Source: Acidomyces sp. 'richmondensis'
Taxonomy: Eukaryota; Ascomycota; Dothideomycetes; Mycosphaerellales; Teratosphaeriaceae
Reading direction: 5' to 3'
Length of the DNA: 64,000 bases
NCBI GenBank assembly: GCA_003545705.1
Contig: QVLQ01000023.1
Coordinates: 1,054,001 to 1,118,000, forward strand
In this document: piece by piece, positions 54,095 to 64,000 of the stretch
How positions within the stretch are numbered: the first letter of the stretch is position 1
Layout of the letters: each line of letters begins with the position of its first letter
The notes under the pieces: model-generated
What the model saw: only the letters and a program-made list of their open reading frames with translations
Told to the model about the DNA's origin: nothing
Databases searched by the model: none
Program-made: the position numbers and the translations under genes

Positions 54095-56130
54095 ATGGTG
54101 TCCACCCGCGGTCCACCCACCACCACTCCGGCGGCGGCGGCACCCCCGCCAAAGCCAAACCGGTACGCATCCCGTTGCCGGCCGCGGCTGCTCCGAGACA
54201 TTGGCTGACGAGACCCTAGACCCTGGAGATCCTTCCCGACACCCGGTTCATTGTCTTCCACGGCGGCGAGCACGAAAGCCCGAGCGTGCGCCTCACCGGC
54301 CGCGTGCGCTTCACCGCACCCGAAGCCATGAGCATTCTCAAGCCCAAGGTGCGGCTGGAGGGCAAGCGCAAGATCGGGTGGTGGTACATGGGCGGCATCG
54401 GCACCGGCGAGGTGACGGATAAGCGCGTCTTCTGGAACCAAGAGCAGCGCCTGGGCATCGAGAGCTCTCACAAGGTCAAGGCCGGCATCTTGGAGTGGCC
54501 CTTCGAGTTTGAACTCGCCCCGTCCATGCCCGAGAGTGTGGAGGGGCTCAAGGAGACGTACATCGTCTACCACCTGCATGCCAGCGTGTCGCGGCCCGGC
54601 TGGAATGCGAAAGATCTGCAGGCCCAGGAGCACATCCGCATCGTGCGCACCCTCGGCCAGGATTCGATGGAGATGACGCGGTCGCGCGTTAACGCCGACA
54701 TTTGGGCCAACAAGATCTCCTACAGCATCTCCATCCCCAGCGACGCCGTCGTCTTCGGCACCTCCATCACCGCCGACGTCGAGTTGTCACCCATCAAGAA
54801 GGGCCTTCGTTTGGGTAAGATCGAGTTGCGTCTGATTGAGACCACCATCAAGCGCATCCAAGCCAGCGAGGTGCCCGACGTGCGCGTCGACCGCACCAAG
54901 ACGGAGGAGAGCGAAGTCGCCAAGGCCGACATGGACTTCCCGGAGCACTCGCGCATCACGTACGATGACGAGACCGTCGACAACCCCACGCTGGCCGACG
55001 AAATGTACAAGTTCAAGGCCACCTTGCCCCTGCCCAAGTCGTTGAACGTGTGCCGTCAGGACGTGGACTCCCACCAAATCAACATCACGCACCGCTTCAA
55101 GCTCATGGTCAACATTCACAATCCGGAGGGCCACACCTCGCAATTGGTCTGTCGCTTGCCCGTCAAGCTCTTCATCTCCCCCAACCTGCCCGTCGACGAG
55201 CGCAACGAGGTCATGGGCAACGTGATGCCCGGCCTTTCCGACGAAAGCCTCAACAACGCCGAAACCACGCTCGTCGCCCCGCCCGAGTACGGCCGACACA
55301 TGCTCGACCAGATCTACAGCGATATCGACCCCGCCGGCTATATGAGTCGGGCGGGCAGCGTCCCCGGCACGCCGGGTGGGTTGTACGCCCAGAGCCGCCG
55401 GACGTCACATGAGAATCTCGCGTCTCTCAACGGCATGGCGAACGGTCTGATCAACGGTGATGTCGTGAACGGACATGTGAATTCATCGTCTTCTTCCCCG
55501 CCTCCGAATCACGGCAGCGCCACTCCATCCGTTTTGCACTCTCGCCTCGCCGACCTGCAGGAGCGCGAACACGGCTCCTCTGTCGCCTCTCTTTCCAATC
55601 CCTCGTCCCGCGAACACAGCTTCTCCGGCCCTTCATCCTTCAGCAACCGCTTCACCTCCACCGCCAGCAACGGCAACCACTCCGGCACGCCCTCTCCCGC
55701 CCCTGGGCTCATCAATGGCTCTCCGGACCAATCCCGCGAAAATTCACTCCCCTCTCCTTCTTCCTACTTCCCGACTTCCTCTCGCCGCGAGTCCGACGAG
55801 AATGCCGCACCCGCGGCTGTCTACGACATGAGCACCCTCACTCGCGTGCCCTCTTACGGCGCCGCTCTCCGTACCCCCACGGGCAGTATGACTCCTTATA
55901 CCGCGGGTCCGCCATCGTATGTCGAGGCTACTTCGCGGCCTCCCACCCCGCCTGAGGCGGTGTTGCAGAGACCCAGTCGGGCCCATTTGGTGAGCAGACG
56001 GAGTAGTGGGGCGAGCAGTCAGCAGACGGCCGTGCCCGTTGGGTTTGGAGCAGGAAGAAGGGGTGAGAGGACCAGTTTTCATGACGATGGTGAGGCAAGG
56101 TTGAGGGCGTTGAGAGCGGCGAGGACTTAG
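54095..56130 (+). CDS. Alpha-arrestin (ART family) ubiquitin-ligase adaptor
   Basis: The main exon 54220-56130 (636 codons) is certain. It opens with TLEILPDTRFIVFHGGEHESPSVRL, an arrestin N-domain start, after an acceptor CTAG with a CTGAC branch. The arrestin N domain runs to about 150 and the C domain to about 320, followed by a Ser/Pro/Asn-rich tail with a PPSY motif (55909-55920) that would bind WW domains of the Rsp5 ubiquitin ligase. ART proteins recruit Rsp5 to plasma-membrane transporters for endocytosis. A first exon from the ATG at 54095 to the donor GTACGC at 54163 looks right (MVSTRGPPTTTP..), but it is 68 bp and the phase is wrong by one base. A missing base in this GC-rich exon or a different first exon could explain this. 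Confidence 0.88.
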
Positions 56131-57257
56131 GGGGTTCGTCGGTGGTTGCGTGGACGGTGGGGGAAGGCGGAGAAATGATGGCTGCATTGGGAGCGTCTAG
56201 CCTCCCGTGATCTCGATTTAATTGGGATGTTCTCAGGTTTGGGATTTACAATGCATTTAAGGCGGAGTTTTCCTTTTTTGCGAACGGCTGGGTGCTTATT
56301 TTACTGCATTTTATGGTGGGAAATATGGGCTGGCGTGTTGGGGATGGTGGGGTTTGTGGGGAGAGCGGGAGAGGGAGAGCGGGAGAGGGAGGGTGGGAGT
56401 AGGGAGGGTGATATCCACGATAGATCGTTGCCTTTCCCCCCCCCCTCCCTCCTCCTCTCCTCTCTTTTGGTTTCATGGCATAGATGGTGTGTTGGGTTTG
56501 CTGTCCAATACGGGAATAAAAATGCAAGGTTGGTCTGGGTCGGGTCAACGTTCGGGACGTATGGGAAACAAAGTTGGATTTTCTAGGGATTGCCAATCGG
56601 TGATTAATGTTTCAGCTCGCACGATTGGCTAAAATTATAACTCCTCTGCTCTCGAAAAAACTACATTTTTATCACCGTTGGATCTCGGGTGCGGCTTGTT
56701 ATAAATGCTCAGGATGTTGTTTCGTTCCTACAACTGATATGTCTGCACGTGAAATATGCCGTCTACGCCACAGCGTTGGGGAACGAAAGACGACATGTGT
56801 GGCGTTTGCTGCCGTTTTGTTTGGTCTCTATTATGGCGTCGCGTTGACGTTTTTCCACCGTCATCTCTCTTATCTATGCCACATTGTAGTCTTGCGCCGG
56901 GGTCAGCGACGAATAAAGGGAGGAAGGAGATCTTGTGGTTTCGATGTGATGTTTTGATATCGGGACATAGCAGGGTGTTGTATCGAGCGTGTGTTGTTTG
57001 AATCTGGACCTTGTTGCGATTGTACCTCTACCGGTGACGACGGATTTGCCAGCCTCGGTTGCGTGAGAGGCCTGGGAAGTGGCATTGTCGAGATAAAGAT
57101 CGATTTCCCAGTGGTATCGCGACCCGTGACCCATCTACATCGAGGTCGTGCTGATCAACCTGTGCTTAGAAAAGAAATACCGTTCTCGGTCCAGCTGAGG
57201 GATCTACTCCGAAGGTTTCATATTACCTCCAACCCTCCCCACCTTTCTCGCGAAACC
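56131..57257. other. Intergenic spacer
   Basis: About 1.1 kb. A GA-rich stretch around 56358-56405 and a C/T-rich one around 56437-56466 are low-complexity. No gene is seen. Confidence 0.45.
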
Positions 57258-57569
57258 ATGCGGCCGCTTCTCCGAACCACGCCGTTTCCCAAGTTCGTCC
57301 TTCCACACCGCGCTTTCACCACTCCAAACCGCCTCCGCATCAAAGAGGACGCGGATCGCAAGCCTGAGGGTGTGGAGCGGGCGAAGCAGGAGCAGGTGCG
57401 CAAGCAACAACAAGGGAAAGGGGAGTGGCATGAGGAACTGGCGTCAGCGTCGGAGTCCTCAGTCGCCGCCGATCGAGAGGATGTCCCGGATGAAGACGGA
57501 CATATGAAGGAACTGCAGAAGAAGACGGCGGGGAAAGCCGAAAGGGAACATCCGGAGGGGAAGGCATGA
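57258..57569 (+). CDS. Small conserved fungal protein with mitochondrial-type leader
   Basis: One exon, 103 residues. The N-terminus is basic with Ser/Thr and Phe (MRPLLRTTPFPKFVLPHRAFTT), as in a mitochondrial presequence. The rest is highly charged: RIKEDADRKPEGVE, a Gln/Lys-rich stretch, GKGEWHEELASASESSVAADRED, then HMKELQKKTAGKAE and a terminal EHPEGKA. I recognise the WHEELAS.SE...AADRED pattern from unnamed small proteins of many ascomycetes, but no function is established that I can name. No disulfide pair or membrane segment is present. Confidence 0.65.
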   Translation: MRPLLRTTPFPKFVLPHRAFTTPNRLRIKEDADRKPEGVERAKQEQVRKQQQGKGEWHEELASASESSVAADREDVPDEDGHMKELQKKTAGKAEREHPEGKA

Positions 57570-59040
57570 GAGGGGAGGAGGGATGGAGCGCTGGGGAGGT
57601 GGCCGGGTTTGTTGGGATTCATCCGATACGAGTTTCTCAAGAATCAACCGAGCGGCCGTCTCAACGTCGTATTTCGTCCGTAGGAGGTATTTTATCGCAG
57701 TCATCGCGATGAACACTTCAAATTTATAGGGCGGTCAAGGCTCTCTTCCCGCGGCTACATTGCTTTGCCTGCAACTCTGCCATGACCTTCCTCAAGTGTC
57801 AGCCGGACGTTGTTAGGCAACGAAAAATCATCCGAAAAATGGAGCATGTTCCCCTTGGAGGAATGGCTTTCGAGTGCGATTAGCTAAAGAAACAAAAACA
57901 TAAGAAAAAAAAAAAAACCACCTCCTTTTCGAGCTTGGTTGGTTTGTGAGTCTCATCGACGTGCCCACAATCCACGCGCAATCAACAAGAGATCGACGAG
58001 CAAACGGGGAGATATCGTTCCTTTGAGATTCGCGCATTGCTCACATTACTGGAGTGCCGCTCATACAGAAAGCTCACAGGCCAACGATCTTTGGTGAGCA
58101 TTGGGGGAATCAAAGAATGCCTTGATCAAGGGCTTGATGGGCGTTCCTGTAGACTTTCCCTGAACGACCAAGGCGCGGGCTCGGTGGGTGGTGCATCGAT
58201 CGCCTCGCCCCTATCTGGGGAATGCGAAGAAGGAAGGAATGGCAAGATAGAAAATCACGTCGTGGCGCTGTTATAAACTACATTCCGATTTTCGGGACCG
58301 TCGATTCACGACCGTGGTATAAGAGACAATAGGTATACGCCCTAAAATGGGCTTCAGACGTCCAGCGTCGTTCAAGAGGTGTCTAGCTTGTGCTCTGTCA
58401 GACAGTGTACGGCAGTGTGTCTTAGCTTTTGTGATTTATTCTTGATTTTCTCGCCGAACTGGTACCATTCTGTACATGTGAGATATTGCATATCTTTGGC
58501 GTTAACATACAATTTTTCATTTTCAACAAATTAAGCACTGACAAACAATTGTAGTCTGTTTTTATTTATTACTTTTTTAAAAAAAAATTACAAAAAAAAA
58601 ACCGGTTTAACATACAAAATTCTTAAGGATAAGCATTAACTTAACGTTTTCGTCACACTTGGGCTTTTCGGATATAGACAAGGTAGGTGTTTATTTGCTC
58701 GCCTCAGATGACCACCGACGGAGTTATACATGCCACAGCTCCCCAACGAAAAGGAGGGGAAAAATCATGTGGTTACATCTACTTTGTATATCAAAACCCC
58801 TCCGGTCGCCATGCCACCCCCATACAAAGATGTACGTGCACATTTCCAGACCCTATGCCCATTCATTCATCCAACCAACAGTGGGCCTGAAACACTGTCC
58901 AAATTTACCACCTGGCCCTAAATATTTCACCCGAACACCATCCCTGCCTCCAGATCCTCTAATCATTTCCCAGCATGTTCCATTAATCTCTTCAGCCTCT
59001 GCCTTACTCCCTCCCAGTGCGCCAGATCCCACCCCTCTAG
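57570..59040. other. Convergent spacer with A/T homopolymers
   Basis: About 1.5 kb between two stop codons. It contains an A run at about 57904-57917 and T/A runs at 58559-58601. A short minus-strand frame at 57459-57716 has some helical character but no support. No gene is called. Confidence 0.45.
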
Positions 59041-62000
59041 TCATGCCCCTGCCCCACCAACACCACCGGCATTCTTTCCCAACATCTTCTCTGTACTTTC
59101 AAACGCCCGATCCAGTGTTACCAACGCATCTGCCTTCTGTCGATCTGTCATCAACTTCTCCCCCAACGGGAGGTCACGAAGCGCGTTCTGCATAAGCTCC
59201 GCTGCCTTTTCAGCAGTGATTTTGTTCGGGGAAAGTTTAGAGGAGTGAGACTGGAGTGGAGCGTTAGAAGAGGACGCGGACGAGGACGAGGAAGATGACG
59301 TAGTCTGGTTCTGTTGTTGCTGGATCGCAGTAAGCATCTGTGCCGCTAAGGCTTCGTTCTCGCCGAAGGGTTTTCCAAGCCAAGCAGCCGCAGCACTAGA
59401 TGCCTGTCCGTCGTCTTTGCGGTGCAGGCTATCTTTGACTTTGCTATCGGTAAAAGTGTCGTATCGGCTAGTCGCGAGAATTTCGGTTGGAACGTTATCG
59501 GCCGCGTGCGTACTAGGTACTGCGACGGTCGTTGGCAACACTACCCCAGGTTTCGACGCGGACGAACACGACGAAGAGTAGGGGAGAGTGACATTACCCC
59601 CCTCCAATGCCGCAGTCAACTTCGATCCAGAGCCGTGGACTCCCGCTGCGGTCGTCTGGCCTAACAGCCGACCAGACGCCGCCATGCTTTTGATCACCTC
59701 GGCGTTTTCCTCACATCCATCCACCGCGAATCGAAGGCACATGATGGCGTGTTCGCGAATATGCGGGTTGTGCTCATCCGAGCGGCAGCAGCTCACCAGC
59801 GCTTCGAGACCGCCGTATTTGCGTATTTGGTCTTGAACGCTGCGATTTTTCCACACAAGACTGCTGAGAACAAGGACGGTGAGTTTCTTGAGATTTCGCC
59901 ACTCGAAGTCCGATGGCTCGTCTTGATCGACCGCTGCGGCGCCGGCGCCGGCGTGGAGAGATGTGGGTTGAGGCGGAGGGCCGACAGAGGGTGGGAGAGG
60001 AGCGGCAGAGTCACATTGAATGTGTTGGGCGTTTGTATGATGGCTTGGAGCTAGTGGTGGGATAATGGGATCTTCAGGATAGGCGAGCGGCGTTTCAGGC
60101 TCAAAAATATGGTGTTGACTGCCGTTTTGATGTGGATGCTGTTGGAGCGGCGGATGAAGGTTTACAGGGAGCAGAGTGGGTTTGGAGCTGGAGAGCAAGC
60201 CACCATCATCGCCGTTTGGTCGCTCACCCATGGCGACCTCTTCACCGGGAGCAGAGCCAACGAACTGTGATCCAGAGAGGTTCACATCAGCACTCAAGCT
60301 TCTCTGTTGCATCGGCGCCGGTGGCAGCACACTCAAAGCCGGCCCACTGACTTCCTCTTCCGCGTGAGCTGTTGTTGTCGAGAGCGGCGGAGGACTAACT
60401 CCACCCTCTAGCTCTCTTAATAGCGTGACCAGTTCACTTGCCATCTCCCACTCTCCCAAAATACTTTTCCAAGCAGCCTCTTCGGTAAGAACAGCGAAAA
60501 ATTCGAGATACTGATATACACCCTCGTACATCCGCTCCATGTCCCAGAGATTGAGAGGAAAGTCTTCTGGGCTGGCCCGGCCGGCGTGGATCTGACCTTG
60601 GAGAAAGATAAGAGCGCAGGTCTGTGGGATGATATGTTGCCGGAATTCAGTGAAGATGAAATTGAGGATGTGCAGATCGACACGAGAGGGCGTAGGTGGA
60701 GACGGAGTCGGAGTCTCGCGTTTAGCATCTATGTTGTCGCCAGCGGCTGACGGCACGGAAGGCATGGGGTCATCGCTGTCCCCTTGCTTCGCCGGCCCGG
60801 TGATTTGGGTTTTTCTCTTTTCCCCTTCGCTGCGACTCCGGAATATGCAAGTCAGCAGCTTCATGATCACTGCCTGCGCCGGAGAGATAATATCTTTGCT
60901 CCGACTTCGATCACGGAATGCATGGTAAGCATATGGCATCAAGCCATTGAGCAGGATAGCTTCCATAATTTTCACCATGAATTTAAAGTATAGCTCCTCT
61001 TCCCGCAGGTCCCAAGCGGCGACGAAGATGAGCAGCTCGCGTAGGAGGTTGCGTCCATTGGATTGGGAGAGAAGCAGGTGAGTACGTACGGTGTACATAT
61101 TCGTGACAGCATTCTGCGCAGAAGGATTGGCAGCAGAGGATGCGCTTTCGTTAGGGACGATGCCAGACATGATCAACATGGGTAAAACTTCTATCTCACT
61201 GGGCCCAAGGATAAGAGGGACGTCGGTGAGCAAGCCCCGACCATCTTCGGTCGAACCTGGATAATCTTCTTCCTCGTCCTCTTGGTCTTCATCATCATCT
61301 TCGTCTTCCTCCGAGATTTCGCTTTCGACCGAGCCGCTGTCTTCATGATCGGGTTCGTGTGCCAGCATGTTATCCGGCTGATCCAGGGCGTGGTCCGATA
61401 CGCTAGAGTTTTTGCGTAACTGCGGCGTCGTTCGTGCGGGTGTCCCATTTAGTGGACTTCGACTGCGACTCCGGATTCTCTCCACGGGGTTGATTGCCGG
61501 ATCACTCCTTGCGGAGCGTACAGCCTGCGTGGACAAGCTTGGATCTGAAGATGCGCTCCGTGGTGGATAGCCTTCTAGTCTCTTCAATAGCTCTGCCTTG
61601 CCAGACTCCAGAATCCGGGCGCCTGCGTCAGCCGTAAAAAGCATTTTCATATCATCTCCCACGGTACGATTTCCGTTGTTTCCAGACACCGTTGCTGCAT
61701 CCGAATTGCCTAAAGTGGAATTGGATGATGAAACAACAGGAATGCCACCGTTAACAGTGTCAGAAGACAGTGGGGTCGTGTCCACTGGAAGAAAGTCTTT
61801 CTTCAGTCGTTCGACCAGCTCGCCGTCCCTCGGCTGTGATGCTTCCGCCACAGCATTCTTATCCGCTGTCGCAGACTGTGCGGCCAACGTCGTCCGCAGC
61901 ATCTCCTTCGTCTCCCACGCGGCTACATCGGCACGGTATTGCTTCTCCTGGGTCTCATACCAGCGCGTCCAGGAGTCGCGGGTGTCATCGTCGTAGTCGG

Positions 62001-63003
62001 TGTGCCAGCGCCGGCGCAGCTCCAAATGTATCTCGGCACGCGTCGGCTCACGGGCGTGACGGGCGTGAAAATTGTCGGCGATGCTCTGACGCAGCTTGCG
62101 TAGGGCGAAGACGTAGCCATTGCCTGTATATCGGCCGGCGGCGATATCGTCGCGGATATGATCGGGCAACGGAGGGATGCCTGAAGATCCGTCATCGGTG
62201 CAGACGCGCGCATCGGTCAGGTCGAGTGTCTCATGACCGTTGGTTCCGTAAGCGATGAGGATGTCGTCGGCCGACACAACGGGGACGGGCGGGGCATCAG
62301 GGTCGGCGGAATGGCGACCGGGATCCGATGGGTCAGCAGGGTCGGAGCGGTGGTCAAATAGCTGTAGCCATAACATCAACTTGCGGGGCTCGTTGCGGGC
62401 CACCAAGTTGTTGAGGGCCTGCAGGCAAGTGATGAGACATTTCTTGTAAGCAGCAACGATCACCTGCCATTTTTCCTCATCGGGAGTGCCAGCGTCGCCG
62501 TCGTAGCCGCGCGCGGTGACGCGGACGGCGGCATTGACCAGCCGGAAGAGTTCGTGGTCGAAGCGGGCGGCCGCGGCGGCGTCCTGGGCGCGCGGGCCGG
62601 CGGCGAGGGCGTTGCGGGCGATGGCGAGCAGGTCTGTCAGTCGTTCGAGGTCGCGCCACAGGCCAGGATGGTGCTGCGCGATCAAAGCCCCCGATGGACT
62701 ATCGTAGTCGACGCTGCTGGGGTCCCAGATGGTGAAGCTGCGCCGCTCCACGCTCGGCACCGCTGCCCGCAGTAAGCCCACCAGCTCCGCCCAGAAGCGC
62801 CCATCCGTCCCAATCGCCGCCCGCACCGCCGCCTCACGTGCGCTTGCCGCCAGCGTCGCCTTGCATACCCGTCCGTCTAGCAGCGTCAGCGTCGACTCGC
62901 GCATGTACGTCGCGCAGCTGAAGTGCAGAGTGTAGGCCGGCAGCACCAGCCGAATGAACACCGCATACGCCTTTCCCCTACGGTCGTCCTCCTCCCACGC
63001 CAT
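59041..63003 (-). CDS. CTR86: Ataxin-10 / Ctr86 homologue
   Basis: One exon on the minus strand, 1320 residues; the start is the first ATG at 63003 (the codon for the M in MAWEEDDRR). The middle holds MYTVRTHLLLSQSNGRNLLRELLIFVAAWDLREEELYFKF-type helical repeats. The ataxin-10 signature domain (Pfam PF09759) lies near residues 1030-1110: NLKKLTVLVLSSLVWKNRSVQ, GGLEALVSCCRSDEHNPHIREHAI and CLRFAVDGCEENAEVI. Between these are long acidic (EEDEDDDEDQEDEEED) and Ser/Pro-rich disordered stretches. An Arg-rich segment with SWTRWYETQEKQYRADVAAW is shared by fungal members. Human ATXN10 acts in cytokinesis and neuronal survival; yeast Ctr86 is essential, with an ill-defined role. No intron was needed. 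Confidence 0.85.
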   Translation of the reverse strand: MAWEEDDRRGKAYAVFIRLVLPAYTLHFSCATYMRESTLTLLDGRVCKATLAASAREAAVRAAIGTDGRFWAELVGLLRAAVPSVERRSFTIWDPSSVDYDSPSGALIAQHHPGLWRDLERLTDLLAIARNALAAGPRAQDAAAAARFDHELFRLVNAAVRVTARGYDGDAGTPDEEKWQVIVAAYKKCLITCLQALNNLVARNEPRKLMLWLQLFDHRSDPADPSDPGRHSADPDAPPVPVVSADDILIAYGTNGHETLDLTDARVCTDDGSSGIPPLPDHIRDDIAAGRYTGNGYVFALRKLRQSIADNFHARHAREPTRAEIHLELRRRWHTDYDDDTRDSWTRWYETQEKQYRADVAAWETKEMLRTTLAAQSATADKNAVAEASQPRDGELVERLKKDFLPVDTTPLSSDTVNGGIPVVSSSNSTLGNSDAATVSGNNGNRTVGDDMKMLFTADAGARILESGKAELLKRLEGYPPRSASSDPSLSTQAVRSARSDPAINPVERIRSRSRSPLNGTPARTTPQLRKNSSVSDHALDQPDNMLAHEPDHEDSGSVESEISEEDEDDDEDQEDEEEDYPGSTEDGRGLLTDVPLILGPSEIEVLPMLIMSGIVPNESASSAANPSAQNAVTNMYTVRTHLLLSQSNGRNLLRELLIFVAAWDLREEELYFKFMVKIMEAILLNGLMPYAYHAFRDRSRSKDIISPAQAVIMKLLTCIFRSRSEGEKRKTQITGPAKQGDSDDPMPSVPSAAGDNIDAKRETPTPSPPTPSRVDLHILNFIFTEFRQHIIPQTCALIFLQGQIHAGRASPEDFPLNLWDMERMYEGVYQYLEFFAVLTEEAAWKSILGEWEMASELVTLLRELEGGVSPPPLSTTTAHAEEEVSGPALSVLPPAPMQQRSLSADVNLSGSQFVGSAPGEEVAMGERPNGDDGGLLSSSKPTLLPVNLHPPLQQHPHQNGSQHHIFEPETPLAYPEDPIIPPLAPSHHTNAQHIQCDSAAPLPPSVGPPPQPTSLHAGAGAAAVDQDEPSDFEWRNLKKLTVLVLSSLVWKNRSVQDQIRKYGGLEALVSCCRSDEHNPHIREHAIMCLRFAVDGCEENAEVIKSMAASGRLLGQTTAAGVHGSGSKLTAALEGGNVTLPYSSSCSSASKPGVVLPTTVAVPSTHAADNVPTEILATSRYDTFTDSKVKDSLHRKDDGQASSAAAAWLGKPFGENEALAAQMLTAIQQQQNQTTSSSSSSSASSSNAPLQSHSSKLSPNKITAEKAAELMQNALRDLPLGEKLMTDRQKADALVTLDRAFESTEKMLGKNAGGVGGAGA

Positions 63004-64000
63004 CGCAGCAGCAGTATTCACCTTTGATCAATCCTTGTCGCCCATAAGCCTGTTTTAATGGACTGTCCATTGTTCACCCATCCTCAGCGGAGGTGATGTG
63101 ACTTTGATAGACGGAATTTATTCCGCCGCAAACGTTATTACGGCTGACTAAAAAGAGAAAAACCGAAAACATTCATACGGTTGACTAAACTATAGAAGTG
63201 GCCAGTTATTGGATGCCTGAGGCATGAACTTGATGTCTTGGCAAGACAACTTTTGTTTCCATCCTGTCCAGTTAGCTTCCTCTTCTTTAATCAATCAATC
63301 CATTACCGTTGGTTCCTATAACACAACCCACATCTTACTAGTGTTCAAGCTTCCAACTCTAAACAGTCGCCCAAAACTTTACAGATACCGTGTTTTCGCC
63401 ACCACTGACTACACCAAACAATATGACAAGCACTGCGCACCCAATGAATTTTTCTTGAGCCGGGATATTAGTTAGAATGCCAATAACAGTTCAACGCATT
63501 AAAGAGTTTGGTTCGGTAGCTCTTTCAATCAAATATTGATATATTTGAATAAGAATTTATGGAGGAGCAGGGTGGCTGCTTAATACCCCGCTTCGGATAG
63601 TAGTTTCGAGGAGCCATATCACACACTAATGTTGGTAGAACCTTCATTCAGCGGCCTGTGGAGTATACCTTGTCAATGAGGTCTTCTCGTGGTGTAACTA
63701 TAGCTCAGGAAGGCCATTTCTATGAGATCGGCCAAGATCAACTGCCTGTCAACACAGAGACGATTTGCTCTTCACACCCCGCACCGTCCTGCTACTCCCT
63801 CCCTTGAATTTTCCGCGCAGGCATATATTTGCAAGGATTTCAGGATGGATCGTGCTGGACTTGCCAGGATGGCACACCTCGCGCACCCGGTCCGCAGCAT
63901 CCGGTCGGAAACACATTCCGATGTAACGCATTACGAGTCACCTGATATTTATTCTCTCTCTTTTGTAGACCTGGGCAGCAGATATAAAACGAATATCTTG
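63004..64000. other. Right-edge spacer
   Basis: About 1 kb upstream of the ataxin-10 homologue. It contains its promoter and AT-rich sequence; no gene could be supported before the window ends. Confidence 0.45.

Noticed and set aside
53929..54633. 234-codon open frame on the minus strand
   Set aside because: It lies antisense to the arrestin exon in GC-rich sequence; the plus strand has clear arrestin homology.
57459..57716. 85-codon minus-strand frame with helical N-terminus
   Set aside because: Half is antisense to the small mitochondrial-type gene; the remaining part is too short to support.
1..64000. CRISPR arrays, bacterial operons, insertion sequences and intact transposons
   Set aside because: The window is fungal nuclear DNA; no spaced direct-repeat array, transposase or reverse transcriptase motif was seen.

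Overview
The window is nuclear DNA of a filamentous ascomycete (Pezizomycotina; class not determined). The evidence is many short spliceosomal introns, mostly 49-121 bp, with GT..(C)TRAC..YAG signals, together with fungal-only families: Kap123, exocyst Sec3, a TOK-type K+ channel, cutinase, UstYa/DUF3328, a fungal rhodopsin/Pth11-like receptor and a fungal MBOAT/wax synthase. Gene models were built by reading the frames and joining exons at splice sites that restore family-conserved sequence. About 20 genes look intact, one is cut by the left edge, and at least two loci are decayed.

Layout. 1-5.9 kb: 3' part of a TOK1-like K+ channel, a 7TM rhodopsin-like protein, and a cupin-5 (DUF985) protein. 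6.4-12.6 kb: a methylthioadenosine phosphorylase gene with two +1 shifts in G runs, an SDR (minus), a D-2-hydroxyacid dehydrogenase, a second SDR with six exons, and a doubtful small minus-strand gene. 13.6-22.6 kb: KAP123 (minus), a wrecked histidine acid phosphatase/phytase-type gene, and a one-exon membrane-anchored GH5 exo-beta-1,3-glucanase. 23.4-30 kb: a carboxylesterase relic (minus), NUBPL/Ind1 (minus), a six-exon cutinase with an extra Gly/Ser tail (minus), and a solitary UstYa-like gene. 30.4-42.2 kb: SEC3 (minus), selenium-binding protein/methanethiol oxidase with a GC-AG intron (minus), a poly(A)-polymerase-like nucleotidyltransferase fused to an MJ1316/DUF504 domain, and a glucose-6-phosphate 1-epimerase (minus). 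42.8-51.7 kb: a wax-synthase-like MBOAT, an MFS sugar transporter (minus), a small sulfotransferase-like protein, and a GH18 protein fused to UBA. 51.7-64 kb: a long spacer with an 11-bp minisatellite, an alpha-arrestin with a PPxY motif, a small mitochondrial-type protein, and an ataxin-10/Ctr86 homologue (minus).

The genes do not form an obvious single pathway or metabolite cluster. Housekeeping genes (nuclear import, exocytosis, complex I Fe-S assembly, methionine salvage, hexose-6-phosphate mutarotation) are mixed with accessory genes (cutinase, UstYa-like, receptor-like, MBOAT). The best candidates for under-described biology are the nucleotidyltransferase-MJ1316 protein, whose catalytic aspartates appear to be replaced, and the GH18-UBA fusion, which has no secretion signal. 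No searches were run; all family calls come from recognised motifs.
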